Source: Acidimicrobiales bacterium
GTDB taxonomy: Bacteria > Actinomycetota > Acidimicrobiia > Acidimicrobiales > CADCSY01
Length of the DNA: 50,122 nucleotides
Direction of reading: 5' to 3'
Assembly (NCBI GenBank): GCA_035512495.1
Contig: DATKDW010000044.1
Span: 1-50,122 of the forward strand
Position numbers and translations under genes: made by a program. Positions 7,257-15,257 of this stretch are shown here, piece by piece. The notes under the pieces are model-generated. The model saw nothing but the letters and a program-made list of their open reading frames with translations. It was not told where the DNA came from and ran no database searches. How positions within the stretch are numbered: the first letter of the stretch is position 1; every line of letters begins with the position of its first letter.

Positions 7257-8449
7257 CCGATCGGTGCCAGCTGGTCGAGGGCGACGGCGGTGTGCAGGGC
7301 GATGCCGGCGGCCATGGCCGACTCGTCGAGCACCATGCGGTTGGAGTGGTTGGGTGCAGGGGGACGTGGTCCGTCGGGCATCGCCCCGAGGAACACCATG
7401 GCGCCGGGCACCTCCTCGAGCACGTAGGAGAAGTCCTCCGCCCCCATCACCGGGCTCGGCAGCTCGATGACCGCGCGCTCGCCCACGACCGTGGTCGCGA
7501 CCCGGGCAGAGGTGGCGGCCATCCCAGCGTCGTTGACCGTCACCGGGTAGCCCTCGTCGATCGTGACGGTGGCGGTGGCCTCGTGGGCGTCGGCGATCCC
7601 CTCGGCCAGCCGGCGCAAGCCGTCGAGGACCTGCTGGCGGGTCCGGGCCGACACCGCTCGGAGGGTGCCGGTGAGGTGGGCCGCCTCCGGGATCACGTTG
7701 TTGGTGGTGCCGGCCTCGATCTTGGCGATGGTGAGGACGGCCGGGTCGAAGGCGTCGACCCGGCGGGTGATCATCGACTGGATGGCCTGGACGATCTCGC
7801 AGGCCACGGGGATGGGGTCGAGGGCCTGGTGGGGCATCGAGGCATGGCCGCCACGCCCGGTCACCGTGATCCGGACCACGTCGGCCGAGGCCATGAACGG
7901 GCCGGGTCGGGTTGCGATCATGCCGTTCGGGATCGTCGGGGTGATGTGGATGGCGAAGGCGCTGTCGGGCCGTGTGTCGCCCTCGAGGAGACCCTCCTCG
8001 ATCATGAAGCGGGCGCCGTGGTGGCCCTCCTCGCCCGGCTGGAAGGCGAAGACGACGCGGCCGTGGAGGAGCCCCCGGCGGGCGTGCAGCAGGCGGGCGG
8101 CGCCCACGAGCATGGCCACATGGGCGTCGTGGCCACAGGCGTGCATGGCGCCGTCGACCTCGGAGCGGAACTCGAGATCGGTGTCCTCCGGCATCGGGAG
8201 GGCGTCCATGTCGGCGCGCAGGAGCACGGTGGGTCCGGGTTGGTCGCCGTCGAGCACCGCCACCACCGAGGAGACGCTGGTGCCGGTGCGCAGGTCGAGG
8301 TCGAGACCGTCCAGCTCGGCGAGGACGGTCTCCTGGGCCCACGGCAGGTCGAGGCCCAGCTCGGGCCGGCGGTGGAGGCGCCGGCGCAGGTCGACGGCCG
8401 CCTCCATCTCGGAGGCGGCGGCATCGAGGAGGTCGGACCGGGGCGTCAT
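7253..8449 (-). CDS. M20 family metallo-amidohydrolase (AmiA/HipO-like)
   Basis: A 398-residue zinc aminoacylase/carboxypeptidase-like enzyme. N-acyl amino acids or related amides are the usual substrates. LRRRLHRRPELGL is the family's N-terminal signature. ACGHDAHVAML carries metal ligands, and QPGEEGHHGARFMIEEG the catalytic/bridging Glu pair. The dimerisation (lid) domain is in the middle (GRGGHASMPHQALDPI), and C-terminal GAEDFSYVLEEVPGA supplies the last metal-site segment. It is a complete, cytoplasmic-looking enzyme. The ATG at 8449 is preceded at 6 nt by CATGCT, a variant of the -10 hexamer seen elsewhere. Its substrate is not deducible from the neighbours. Confidence 0.9.
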   Translation of the reverse strand: MTPRSDLLDAAASEMEAAVDLRRRLHRRPELGLDLPWAQETVLAELDGLDLDLRTGTSVSSVVAVLDGDQPGPTVLLRADMDALPMPEDTDLEFRSEVDGAMHACGHDAHVAMLVGAARLLHARRGLLHGRVVFAFQPGEEGHHGARFMIEEGLLEGDTRPDSAFAIHITPTIPNGMIATRPGPFMASADVVRITVTGRGGHASMPHQALDPIPVACEIVQAIQSMITRRVDAFDPAVLTIAKIEAGTTNNVIPEAAHLTGTLRAVSARTRQQVLDGLRRLAEGIADAHEATATVTIDEGYPVTVNDAGMAATSARVATTVVGERAVIELPSPVMGAEDFSYVLEEVPGAMVFLGAMPDGPRPPAPNHSNRMVLDESAMAAGIALHTAVALDQLAPIG

Positions 8450-8494
8450 GGCGCCAGCATGGCATCCGGCGGCGCGATCCTGCCCGGCGCCCGG

Positions 8495-8500
8495 TAGCGT
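8495..8500 (+). promoter_or_regulatory. -10 hexamer for tRNA-Val
   Basis: TAGCGT sits 12 nt upstream of the mature tRNA-Val 5' end, which would leave a precursor leader of about 5-6 nt for RNase P. No confident -35 is seen. Confidence 0.45.
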
Positions 8501-8512
8501 CTCGGCCTTCCC

Positions 8513-8586
8513 GGGCGCGTAGCTCAGCTGGCTAGAGCACCTCCCTTACAAGGAGGGGGTCGGGGGTTCGAGTCCCTCCGCGCCCA
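8513..8586 (+). tRNA. tRNA-Val (TAC anticodon)
   Basis: A 74-nt cloverleaf with acceptor GGGCGCG/CGCGCCC, D-arm TAGCTCAGCTGGCTAGAG, anticodon loop CTTACAA inside a CTCC/GGAG stem and T-arm GGTTCGAGTCC, discriminator A. The next two bases are CC and then a GTG, so CCA is not fully encoded. A SET-domain open reading frame starts 2 nt after the tRNA body. Confidence 0.96.
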
Positions 8587-8588
8587 CC

Positions 8589-9023
8589 GTGGGCACCGAG
8601 ATGCACCGTCCTGAGCAGGTTGAGGTCGTCACCGGAAGCGGTGACCTCTACGTGGCGCCGTCGGGGATCCAGGGAAACGGAGTCTTCGCCGCCCGTGCCT
8701 TCGAAACGGGTGACCTGGTGGAGCGGGCGCCGGTGCTGGTGTGCCCCGCTCCCCAGGAGTCACTGCTGGAGGAGACCGACCTGTGGGGCTTCTACTTCGA
8801 CTGGGGCGGCGGCGCCGTCGCCATCGCGCTCGGGTTCGGGTCGCTGTACAACCACGCCTGGCGCGCCAATTGCCGCTACGAGCACGACGTCGAGCTCGGG
8901 ATCGTCGACTTCTACGCGGTCCGGCCCATCACCCCCGGCGAGGAGGTCACCGTCAACTACACCGGTGACCCCGACGGCACCGGCGAGCTCTGGTTCTCCA
9001 CGGACGACCCCCCGCCCTCCTGA
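8589..9023 (+). CDS. SET-domain protein (putative protein lysine methyltransferase)
   Basis: A 144-residue protein that is essentially one SET domain, the AdoMet-dependent lysine methyltransferase fold. GIQGNGVFAARAFETGDLVE is the N-terminal SET strand pair. LYNHAWRANCRYEHD corresponds to the NHxxxxN knot, and GEEVTVNYTG to the GEELxxxY motif with the catalytic Tyr. The usual Cys-rich post-SET segment is absent. GTG 8589 is 2 nt past the tRNA-Val body; ATG 8601 is the alternative. Neither has a ribosome site or a -10 hexamer of its own, so the mRNA may come from tRNA read-through. The last 67 nt overlap the convergent membrane-protein gene. The substrate is unknown. Confidence 0.75.
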   Translation: MGTEMHRPEQVEVVTGSGDLYVAPSGIQGNGVFAARAFETGDLVERAPVLVCPAPQESLLEETDLWGFYFDWGGGAVAIALGFGSLYNHAWRANCRYEHDVELGIVDFYAVRPITPGEEVTVNYTGDPDGTGELWFSTDDPPPS

Positions 9024-10759
9024 CGGCGAGCTACGGCCCGTGCGGCGAGGCCGAGGGTGACCACCCACGCCGTGCCCAAGACCGCGACCATGGCGAGCAC
9101 GGCAACGGCGAAGGCGCCCATCTCGCCTTCGGCCTCGCGCTGGAGGAACTGCTGCTCCCGGACGAAGGGGGCGGTGCGATCCTCGGCGGGGATCTCATCC
9201 AGCCCGTACTCCTCGTCGGCTGGCAGGCGGATCGGGACCGCCATCATCTCGGCGCCTCGGTGCAGGCGAAGGAGGCTCTTGGCGCCGCCGGTGAGCTGCA
9301 GCGCCTCGGGGGCCCGGTACTCGCCGGGACCGACCCGCTCCATGTGGGCGATGGTGCGCCCGCCCCACTGCCAGCTGCCGGCGGTGAACCACCGGGCGTC
9401 TTCGGCGGCGTCGGCCGGGTCGAGGCGGACGGAGACCACCGCCCGCTCGTCGTCGACCCAGTCGAGGGTGACCTCGGCGGTGACGTCGCCCACGGGCCGG
9501 GGGGCGGGGATGGCGAGCGCGACGAGGACGCCCACGAGGGCAAACCCGACGGCTGCGGCGGGGATCCGTCGCCGGGCCGCCTCCTCGCTGAGGGCGCCGC
9601 CGACCGCGGCGCCGAGCACCGCTGCCGACACGGCCGCAAGGGCACCCACCAGGAGGGCGTCGGGGAGCAGGGCAGTCGTCCACGGCTGGTGGGCCCCCTG
9701 GTTCCACATCCACTCGACTGCCAGGCCTCCCGTGGCGATGCCGAGACCGGCGGCCAGCGCCAGACGGAGCCGGCGCTGCGTGCCGAGCAACCGGGCGAGG
9801 ACTTCGACGATCACGGCCGAGCCGAGGTAGACGGCGCCGGGTCGCGTCTCCACCGGGCCCGACGAGTCGCCGAGGACGTCGCCGACGCCGAACAGGAAGA
9901 TGCCCGTGGCGATGCCGAGGGCCCACCAGGGCCCGTGGACGAGGCGGATGGCCAGGAGGGCGAAGCCGGCGGCCAGGCACACCAGCACCGGATGGTAGAG
10001 CTGCTGCCACTGGGGGACGCCGAAGCTGAACTCGCCCTGGACGCTCGAGAGGCCCTGGAGGGTGAGGGCGGCGGCGACCACATGCAGACCCCGCGCCCAG
10101 CGCCGGTGGGCGGGCGTCGTGCCCCGGCCGGGGCGCACGCCGGCGTCGACGAGCACGAGCCACGACGCGAGACCGCTGAACGACGCGGCCAGGATCATCA
10201 CCAGGTGCGGGGGGCTCCACATGGTCACGTCGACGCCGTACTGCTGGTGCCAGAGCTCGTCGACGGGAAACCCGGTGACCGCCGCGATGCCGAGAACGCC
10301 GAGCGGGATGGTGGACCACGGGACGCGCAGCCCGCCCCAGCGGAGGGGGGTGTCGACTCGCTCCTGGGTCGCCACCAGGATTCCGGCGAGCGGGGCCGAG
10401 GCGATGATCACGAGGCCGGCGAAGATCGCGGTGTGGGGCGCGGTGAAGAGCACGTCATCGCGCCCGTAGGTCACGTGGTAGGCGACGTCGGTGTAGAAGC
10501 CGTAGCCGGCGAAGGCGAGGCCGTAGATGCTCAGAAGCAGCGTGGACGCCGCCCAGCCCGGGACACCGGTGAGCCGCTCGAGGCGGCGGGGGACCCGCAG
10601 CACGATCCGATCGAGCAGGGGTCCCTCGGAGCGGCGGCCGGAAGCGGCGAGGGCGGCGATGATCGCCACCAGCACGGCGGAGAAGACCCACACGGGTCGC
10701 CAGGAGGCCAGGGCGCTGCCGCGTGCGGTCTCGACGGCGAGAGCGGTGAGCTGGGTCAT
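8957..10759 (-). CDS. Large polytopic membrane protein, function unknown
   Basis: A 600-residue protein with about ten hydrophobic segments in the first 410 residues. These are followed by a soluble, probably extracytoplasmic domain (about 415-540, beta-rich; DVTAEVTLDWVDDERAVVSV), then one C-terminal helix (about 553-578) and a basic/Ser-rich tail. It resembles no transporter signature I can name. Several His residues inside helices (YHVTYG, APHTAIF, WSPPHLVM, YHPVLV) could bind a metal or haem, but this is speculation. The ATG at 10759 is 6 nt behind TATGAT, and a GTTACC/GGTAAC operator lies in the promoter, so expression is probably repressor-controlled. Its 3' end overlaps the SET gene. 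Confidence 0.75.
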   Translation of the reverse strand: MTQLTALAVETARGSALASWRPVWVFSAVLVAIIAALAASGRRSEGPLLDRIVLRVPRRLERLTGVPGWAASTLLLSIYGLAFAGYGFYTDVAYHVTYGRDDVLFTAPHTAIFAGLVIIASAPLAGILVATQERVDTPLRWGGLRVPWSTIPLGVLGIAAVTGFPVDELWHQQYGVDVTMWSPPHLVMILAASFSGLASWLVLVDAGVRPGRGTTPAHRRWARGLHVVAAALTLQGLSSVQGEFSFGVPQWQQLYHPVLVCLAAGFALLAIRLVHGPWWALGIATGIFLFGVGDVLGDSSGPVETRPGAVYLGSAVIVEVLARLLGTQRRLRLALAAGLGIATGGLAVEWMWNQGAHQPWTTALLPDALLVGALAAVSAAVLGAAVGGALSEEAARRRIPAAAVGFALVGVLVALAIPAPRPVGDVTAEVTLDWVDDERAVVSVRLDPADAAEDARWFTAGSWQWGGRTIAHMERVGPGEYRAPEALQLTGGAKSLLRLHRGAEMMAVPIRLPADEEYGLDEIPAEDRTAPFVREQQFLQREAEGEMGAFAVAVLAMVAVLGTAWVVTLGLAARAVARRQEGGGSSVENQSSPVPSGSPV

Positions 10760-10765
10760 GCCGGC

Positions 10766-10794
10766 ATCATAGCGTTACCAGCGGTAACAGTCCA
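10766..10794 (-). promoter_or_regulatory. Promoter with GTTACC-N3-GGTAAC operator in the spacer
   Basis: On the minus strand the -35-like TGGACT (10794-10789) and -10 TATGAT (10771-10766) are 17 nt apart, and the perfect inverted repeat GTTACC-AGC-GGTAAC (10774-10788) fills almost the whole spacer. The ATG follows the -10 after 6 nt. A dimeric repressor of the TetR or GntR type bound there would block RNA polymerase; which protein binds is unknown. Confidence 0.6.
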
Positions 10795-10818
10795 GGGGCC
10801 CCACCCGCTCGGGGCTGC

Positions 10819-11754
10819 TCAGGTGCCGGCGAGGCGAGCCACGACCGGTGCCATCGCCTCGAATGCACCCTCGTTGAAGGTGATGTAGGACAGGCCGTGG
10901 TCGTCACGGCGCTGCCGGAGGTCCTCGCAGATCTCGTCGACGTTGCCGACGAGTGCATGGGGCACCTGCAGCGCCTGGTCCGGCCGGATGTTGAAGCCGC
11001 CGGCCATTGCTGCGGCGGTGCCCTCGCGGTCGTCGGTCACGATGGCGAGGAACACCAGCACGTTGAGCTCGATCTCGTCGAAGCGGTCACCGGCGGCGTC
11101 ACGGACCCAGGCGACCTTCTGGGCGGTTGCCTCGGCGGTCGCGTTGGGGCCGGCGTCGGGACCGATCTCGCCGGCGGCGAGGTTGACGTTGATGCCCACG
11201 ATGTCGGCTTCGCGGCCGGCGATCGAGAGCACCCGCTTGCCACCGCCGCCGATGATGATCGGCGGCCCGGGCTGCTGCACCGGCCGGGGCGTGCCCTCCA
11301 TGGCATCGACGCGGTAGTGCTCCCCGGTGAAGGTCACGGTCTCGCCGGCGAGGAGGCCCTTGATGATGGTGATGGCCTCCTCCATGCGGCTGATGCGCAC
11401 GCCCGGCGGGTCGTAGGGCATCCCGGCGCCGTCGTAGTCGGATCGCATCCACCCGGCGCCGATCCCGAACTCCAGCCGACCCCCGGAGAGGACGTCGATG
11501 GTGGCCGCCTCCTTGGCGAGGACCACGGGGTGCTTGTAGTCGTTGTCCCACACCAGGGCACCCACCTTGAGCTCGGTGGTCGCCGCCGCTGCCGCCACCA
11601 GGGCCGGCACGGGCGCCAGCTGGTCGCCGAAGTGGTCGGGCATCAGCAGCGACGAGTAGCCGAGATCCTCAGCCTTGCGGGCGAGCGCCGCCCAGGCGGG
11701 GCCGTCGGCGGCGTTTGCCAGCTGGATGCCGAAGCGGAAGGGGTGGTGGGCCAT
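10819..11754 (-). CDS. LLM-class F420-dependent oxidoreductase
   Basis: A 311-residue luciferase-like (TIM-barrel) flavin/F420 oxidoreductase. FRFGIQLANAADGPAWAALA, the N-terminal strand, and RLEFGIGAGWMRSDYD, the central loop, are typical of the TIGR03621-type subfamily, as is PPIIIGGGGKRVLSIAG. It probably moves a hydride between reduced F420 and an organic substrate; the substrate is not deducible. It starts at ATG 11754, 6 nt behind TACCCT (11766-11761), so is probably leaderless. It stands alone: the downstream membrane-protein gene has its own promoter, and the PBP gene is divergent. Confidence 0.88.
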   Translation of the reverse strand: MAHHPFRFGIQLANAADGPAWAALARKAEDLGYSSLLMPDHFGDQLAPVPALVAAAAATTELKVGALVWDNDYKHPVVLAKEAATIDVLSGGRLEFGIGAGWMRSDYDGAGMPYDPPGVRISRMEEAITIIKGLLAGETVTFTGEHYRVDAMEGTPRPVQQPGPPIIIGGGGKRVLSIAGREADIVGINVNLAAGEIGPDAGPNATAEATAQKVAWVRDAAGDRFDEIELNVLVFLAIVTDDREGTAAAMAGGFNIRPDQALQVPHALVGNVDEICEDLRQRRDDHGLSYITFNEGAFEAMAPVVARLAGT

Positions 11755-11852
11755 GGCCGCAGGGTACGCGGTGGTGGTTCGGGCGGTTGCCGGGCGGGCA
11801 GGGAGCGGGCGATGTCCGGGCCCCCGAACCGGACGGTACCGTGGGAGGTCTC

Positions 11853-14033
11853 GTGAGTCGGTTGCTTCGCTTCGTCGTCGTCGTGGTCCTGGCCGGAGCC
11901 CTGACCGCTGGCAGCGTGGCGATGCTGACCCCCCAGATCGGGACGATCCTCGGCGCGAACCGGTCCAGCGAGGTCACCGAGATCGACCTCAACCCCCTCG
12001 CCCAGCGCTCGGTCGTGCTGGCGTCCGACGGGTCGCTCCTGGCGGTCCTTCACGGCGGTGTGAATCGCAAGTCGGTGGCGCTCGACGATCTCCCCCAGGT
12101 GGTCGTCGACACGGTGCTGGCGGTGGAGGACACCGACTTCTGGCACCACGGTGGCATCAACCTGCGTGCCACGTCGCGTGCCCTGCTCACCAACGTGGCT
12201 GCCGGCGACGTCAGGCAGGGCGGGTCCACCATCACCCAGCAGCTGGTGAAGAACGACCTCCTCACCTCCGACCAGGACCTCGACAGAAAGGTGCGCGAGG
12301 CGGTGCTCGCCATCCGCCTCGAGGAGCAGATGCCCAAGCGCGAGATCCTCGAGCGCTACCTCAACACCGTCTACCTGGGCAGCGGCGTGTACGGCATCCA
12401 GGCCGCGGCTGAGATCTACTTCGGGATGGACGCCACCGAGCTCGGCCAGCTCGAGTCTGCGTTCCTCGCCGGCCTCATCCAGCACCCGACCGGCCTCGAC
12501 CCGTTCCGCTTCCCCGACGCCTCCCTCGAGCGCCGGGACGAGGTCATCGATCGCTTGGTGGTGGTGGGCCAGATCACCCCATCCGAGGCGGAGCGGTTCA
12601 AGGCCGAGCCGATCCCCACCGAGCGCCGCGATCTGCTCCCGTCGCCCAAGGACTACTTCATCGACGAGGTGGTCCAGCGGCTCCTCGCCGACCCCCGCAT
12701 GGGCGAGACCCGCGACGAGCGTCGGGCCGTCGTGTTCGAGGGGGGCCTCTCGATCACCACCACCCTCGACCCCCGCATGCAGTTCGCCTCCCTGGTGGCG
12801 GTGGCCCAGGAGCTGCCCGACACCGAGGGTCGCTTCACCGCCTCCATCGTCAGCGTCGAGCCCCAGACCGGAGCGGTGCGCGCCCTGGTCGGCGGCGAGG
12901 GCTTCGAGGAGGCGCAGTTCAACATCGCCACCCGCGGCATCGGCCGCCAGCCAGGTTCGGCGTTCAAGCCGTTCATCCTCGCCACCCACCTCGAGAGCGG
13001 CGGCACGCCCCTCGACAGGATCAACGGCACCGGACCCTGCACGGTGCCCAACCCCGACGGTGTCCCCGACCCCTACGAGGTCCGCAACTACAACAACTCC
13101 CGAGGCGGCCTCTACGACCTGCGGGAGGCGACCACGAGGTCCAACAACTGCGCCTACACCCGTCTCGGGATCATCGCCGGCCTCGACCGGGTCGTCGAGG
13201 TGACCAAGTCGCTCGGCGTGAGGTCCCCTGTTGCAGCTGTCCCGTCGATGTCGCTCGGCACCAACGAGATCCGCCCCATCGACATGGCCGCCGCCTACGC
13301 CACCTTCGCCAACGGCGGCGTCTACAACGAGCCGTACTTCATCGAGGAGGTGCTCGACCGTAGCGGTGAGCGGCTCCTCCACCACGAGCCCGCTCCCCGG
13401 CGGGCCGTCTCCGAGGACACCGCCGCCATCGTGACCGACATCCTCGTGTCCAACGTCCAGCGGGGCACGGGCACCCGCGCCCGTTTCCCCGACGGTCGTG
13501 CCGCGGCGGGCAAGACCGGCACCACCCAGGACTTCGCCGACGCCTGGTTCGTGGGCTACGTCCCCCAGATGGCCACCGCCGTCTGGATGGGCTCGCCGCG
13601 CGGCAACGAGGACAAGATGACCAACGTCGGGGGCATCCGGGTGACCGGTGGGTCGTACCCGGCGCGGATCTGGGCGGCGGCGATGCACGGCGGCATGGCT
13701 GAGACCGAAGCGATGGAGTTCCCACCGATGCCTGAGGTGGCGACCGGGAGCCGGCTCTACCTCCCGGGAGAGGAGCCCGTGCGCGTCGTGCGCCGGGCCC
13801 CGCGCCGCAGCACCCCGGCCACGACCGAACCCGAATCCGAACCCGAACCCGAATCCGAACCCGAACCTGAACCCGAACCTGAACCCGAACCCGAACCCGA
13901 ACCCGAACCCTCGCCTCCCCCCGAGCAGCCGTCGGAGCCACCCGGTCCGGGCGACGGCACGGGCGACGGCACGGGCGACGGCACGGGCGATGCGACCGGC
14001 ACCGACGCCGGTTCAGGTGATACTGGGGAGTAG
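11853..14033 (+). CDS. Bifunctional penicillin-binding protein (class A PBP)
   Basis: A 726-residue enzyme that polymerises glycan strands and cross-links peptides outside the membrane. An N-terminal anchor helix (about 5-25) is followed by a GT51 transglycosylase domain with EDTDFWHHGG (catalytic Glu92), GGSTITQQLVKN and REILERYLNTVYLG. The transpeptidase has SAFK with nucleophile Ser369, SNN in TRSNNCAY and KTGTTQDFADAW. The tail carries a Glu-Pro repeat and a Gly-Asp-Gly-Thr repeat. GTG 11853 has GGGAGG 4 nt upstream and TACCGT at 11837-11842. Its TAG stop shares one base with the GTG of the next gene, so the two are likely co-translated. Confidence 0.93.
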   Translation: MSRLLRFVVVVVLAGALTAGSVAMLTPQIGTILGANRSSEVTEIDLNPLAQRSVVLASDGSLLAVLHGGVNRKSVALDDLPQVVVDTVLAVEDTDFWHHGGINLRATSRALLTNVAAGDVRQGGSTITQQLVKNDLLTSDQDLDRKVREAVLAIRLEEQMPKREILERYLNTVYLGSGVYGIQAAAEIYFGMDATELGQLESAFLAGLIQHPTGLDPFRFPDASLERRDEVIDRLVVVGQITPSEAERFKAEPIPTERRDLLPSPKDYFIDEVVQRLLADPRMGETRDERRAVVFEGGLSITTTLDPRMQFASLVAVAQELPDTEGRFTASIVSVEPQTGAVRALVGGEGFEEAQFNIATRGIGRQPGSAFKPFILATHLESGGTPLDRINGTGPCTVPNPDGVPDPYEVRNYNNSRGGLYDLREATTRSNNCAYTRLGIIAGLDRVVEVTKSLGVRSPVAAVPSMSLGTNEIRPIDMAAAYATFANGGVYNEPYFIEEVLDRSGERLLHHEPAPRRAVSEDTAAIVTDILVSNVQRGTGTRARFPDGRAAAGKTGTTQDFADAWFVGYVPQMATAVWMGSPRGNEDKMTNVGGIRVTGGSYPARIWAAAMHGGMAETEAMEFPPMPEVATGSRLYLPGEEPVRVVRRAPRRSTPATTEPESEPEPESEPEPEPEPEPEPEPEPEPSPPPEQPSEPPGPGDGTGDGTGDGTGDATGTDAGSGDTGE
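13827..13910 (+). repeat. Hexanucleotide repeat encoding Glu-Pro tail of the PBP
   Basis: Fourteen tandem GAACCC-type hexamers (a few GAATCC or GAACCT) encode Glu-Pro/Glu-Ser dipeptides. The motif can change copy number by slippage without breaking the frame. A rigid, acidic, extended tail outside the membrane is the likely product. Confidence 0.85.
13950..13997 (+). repeat. 12-nt tandem repeat encoding Gly-Asp-Gly-Thr
   Basis: Three near-exact copies of a 12-nt unit (GGCGACGGCACG phase) plus a diverged fourth. They encode GDGT units at the extreme C-terminus of the PBP, in frame. Confidence 0.8.
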
Positions 14034-14761
14034 TGGCTGACCTCTCGCTCGACGCCCTCCTCGTGGTCCAGGACCACGACACCTCCGCCGACCAGCTGCG
14101 CCACCGCCGGGCTTCGCTCCCGGAGCGCCTGGCGCTCGCCGAGCTCGACGCTGCCAGATCACGGCTCGAGGCGGAGATCGCCGACCTGGCCGAACGAGCC
14201 GCCGAGCTCGGCCGCAGCCAGCGCCGGCTGGAGGACGAGGTGGCGACCATCGAGGCCAAGGCGGCCGACACCGACCGCACGCTCTACTCGGGCACCGTCA
14301 CGGCACCGAAGGAGCTCCAGGCCATGCAGCACGAGGTGGAGTCCCTGCGTCGCCGGGCGAGCATGCTCGAGGACGACCTGCTCGAGGTCATGGAGGCGGC
14401 CGAGCCCGTCAACGCCGAGCTGGCTTCCCTCGAGGAGCGCCGAGACCAGGCGGTCGCCGAGTCTGGGCGCCTTCGGGCCTTGATCGACGAGGCCGAGGTG
14501 GAGATCGACGCCGAGCTTGCGGTCGTGGTGCGCCAGCGCGACGAGGCGGTCAGTGCCGTGCCGGCCCCCCTCGTCGGCACGTACGAGAAGCTCAGGAGCC
14601 ACCTTGGTGGTGTGGCGGTGGCACGCCTCGACGCCGGGCGTTGCACCGGCTGTCACCTGGCCCTCCCCGCCACCGAGCTCGACGCGGCGCGCAAGGAGCC
14701 GTCCGGTGCCGTGATCTACCACGAGGAGTGCGGGCGCATCCTCGTCCGCCCCGACACCTGA
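14033..14761 (+). CDS. Coiled-coil zinc-ribbon protein (CdsZ/DUF164-like, Rv2229c family)
   Basis: A 242-residue protein. Residues about 15-175 form a long antiparallel coiled coil, followed by a zinc ribbon. The ribbon reads CTGCHLALPATEL and then YHEECGRILV: the first CxxC is intact, but the second knuckle is HxxC where relatives usually have CxxC, so zinc would be held by Cys3His. Relatives are described as nucleic-acid or cell-division associated coiled-coil proteins, but the exact role is not settled. GTG 14033 overlaps the PBP stop by one base (TAGTG), suggesting coupling and perhaps a shared envelope role. Confidence 0.85.
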   Translation: MADLSLDALLVVQDHDTSADQLRHRRASLPERLALAELDAARSRLEAEIADLAERAAELGRSQRRLEDEVATIEAKAADTDRTLYSGTVTAPKELQAMQHEVESLRRRASMLEDDLLEVMEAAEPVNAELASLEERRDQAVAESGRLRALIDEAEVEIDAELAVVVRQRDEAVSAVPAPLVGTYEKLRSHLGGVAVARLDAGRCTGCHLALPATELDAARKEPSGAVIYHEECGRILVRPDT

Positions 14762-14768
14762 GCGGCCG

Positions 14769-15254
14769 ATGCTGCTCTGGTTCGTCGGAGGCTCCCTCCT
14801 CGCCGTGTGGTTGGTGTTCCGGGACCCGGCCATCGACCACCGCCTGATCGTCGCCGGTGCCCTCCTCCCCGACGTCATCGACGCCCCCACCGGGGGAGCC
14901 TGGGTGGGCCACACCGTCCTCGCCAGCGTCGTCCTCCTCAGCGTGGTGATGCTGGCGACGCGGGGGCGGCGGCTGCTGCGCCGCCAGCTCCTGGCCCTGC
15001 CCATCGGCACCTTCCTCCACCTGGTGCTCGACGGGGCCTGGATGGCCACCGAGGTGTTCTGGTGGCCGCTCCTCGGGGTCGATCTGGCCGACACCGCCAT
15101 CCCGAGCGTCGAGCGGGGGCTCCTCAACATCCCGCTCGAGCTCGTCGGCCTGGCCGTGGTGGTGTGGGCGTGGCGGCGGTTCCGCCTGGCGGAGCCCGAG
15201 CGGCGGGCGCACTTCCTCCGGACCGGTCGCTTCGGCCGCGACCTGGTGAGCTGA
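14769..15254 (+). CDS. Small membrane protein, YdjM/DUF457-like
   Basis: A 161-residue protein with about four transmembrane segments. The pattern IDHRLIVAGALLPDVID followed by GHTVLASV and GTFLHLVLDGAW puts conserved His and Asp next to membrane helices. This resembles membrane-bound metal-dependent hydrolases of the YdjM/DUF457 group. The assignment is weak and the catalytic function unproved. It follows the CdsZ-like gene by 7 nt and precedes the histidine phosphatase by 3 nt, so it is part of the PBP-led operon. Confidence 0.6.
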   Translation: MLLWFVGGSLLAVWLVFRDPAIDHRLIVAGALLPDVIDAPTGGAWVGHTVLASVVLLSVVMLATRGRRLLRRQLLALPIGTFLHLVLDGAWMATEVFWWPLLGVDLADTAIPSVERGLLNIPLELVGLAVVVWAWRRFRLAEPERRAHFLRTGRFGRDLVS

Positions 15255-15257
15255 CCG

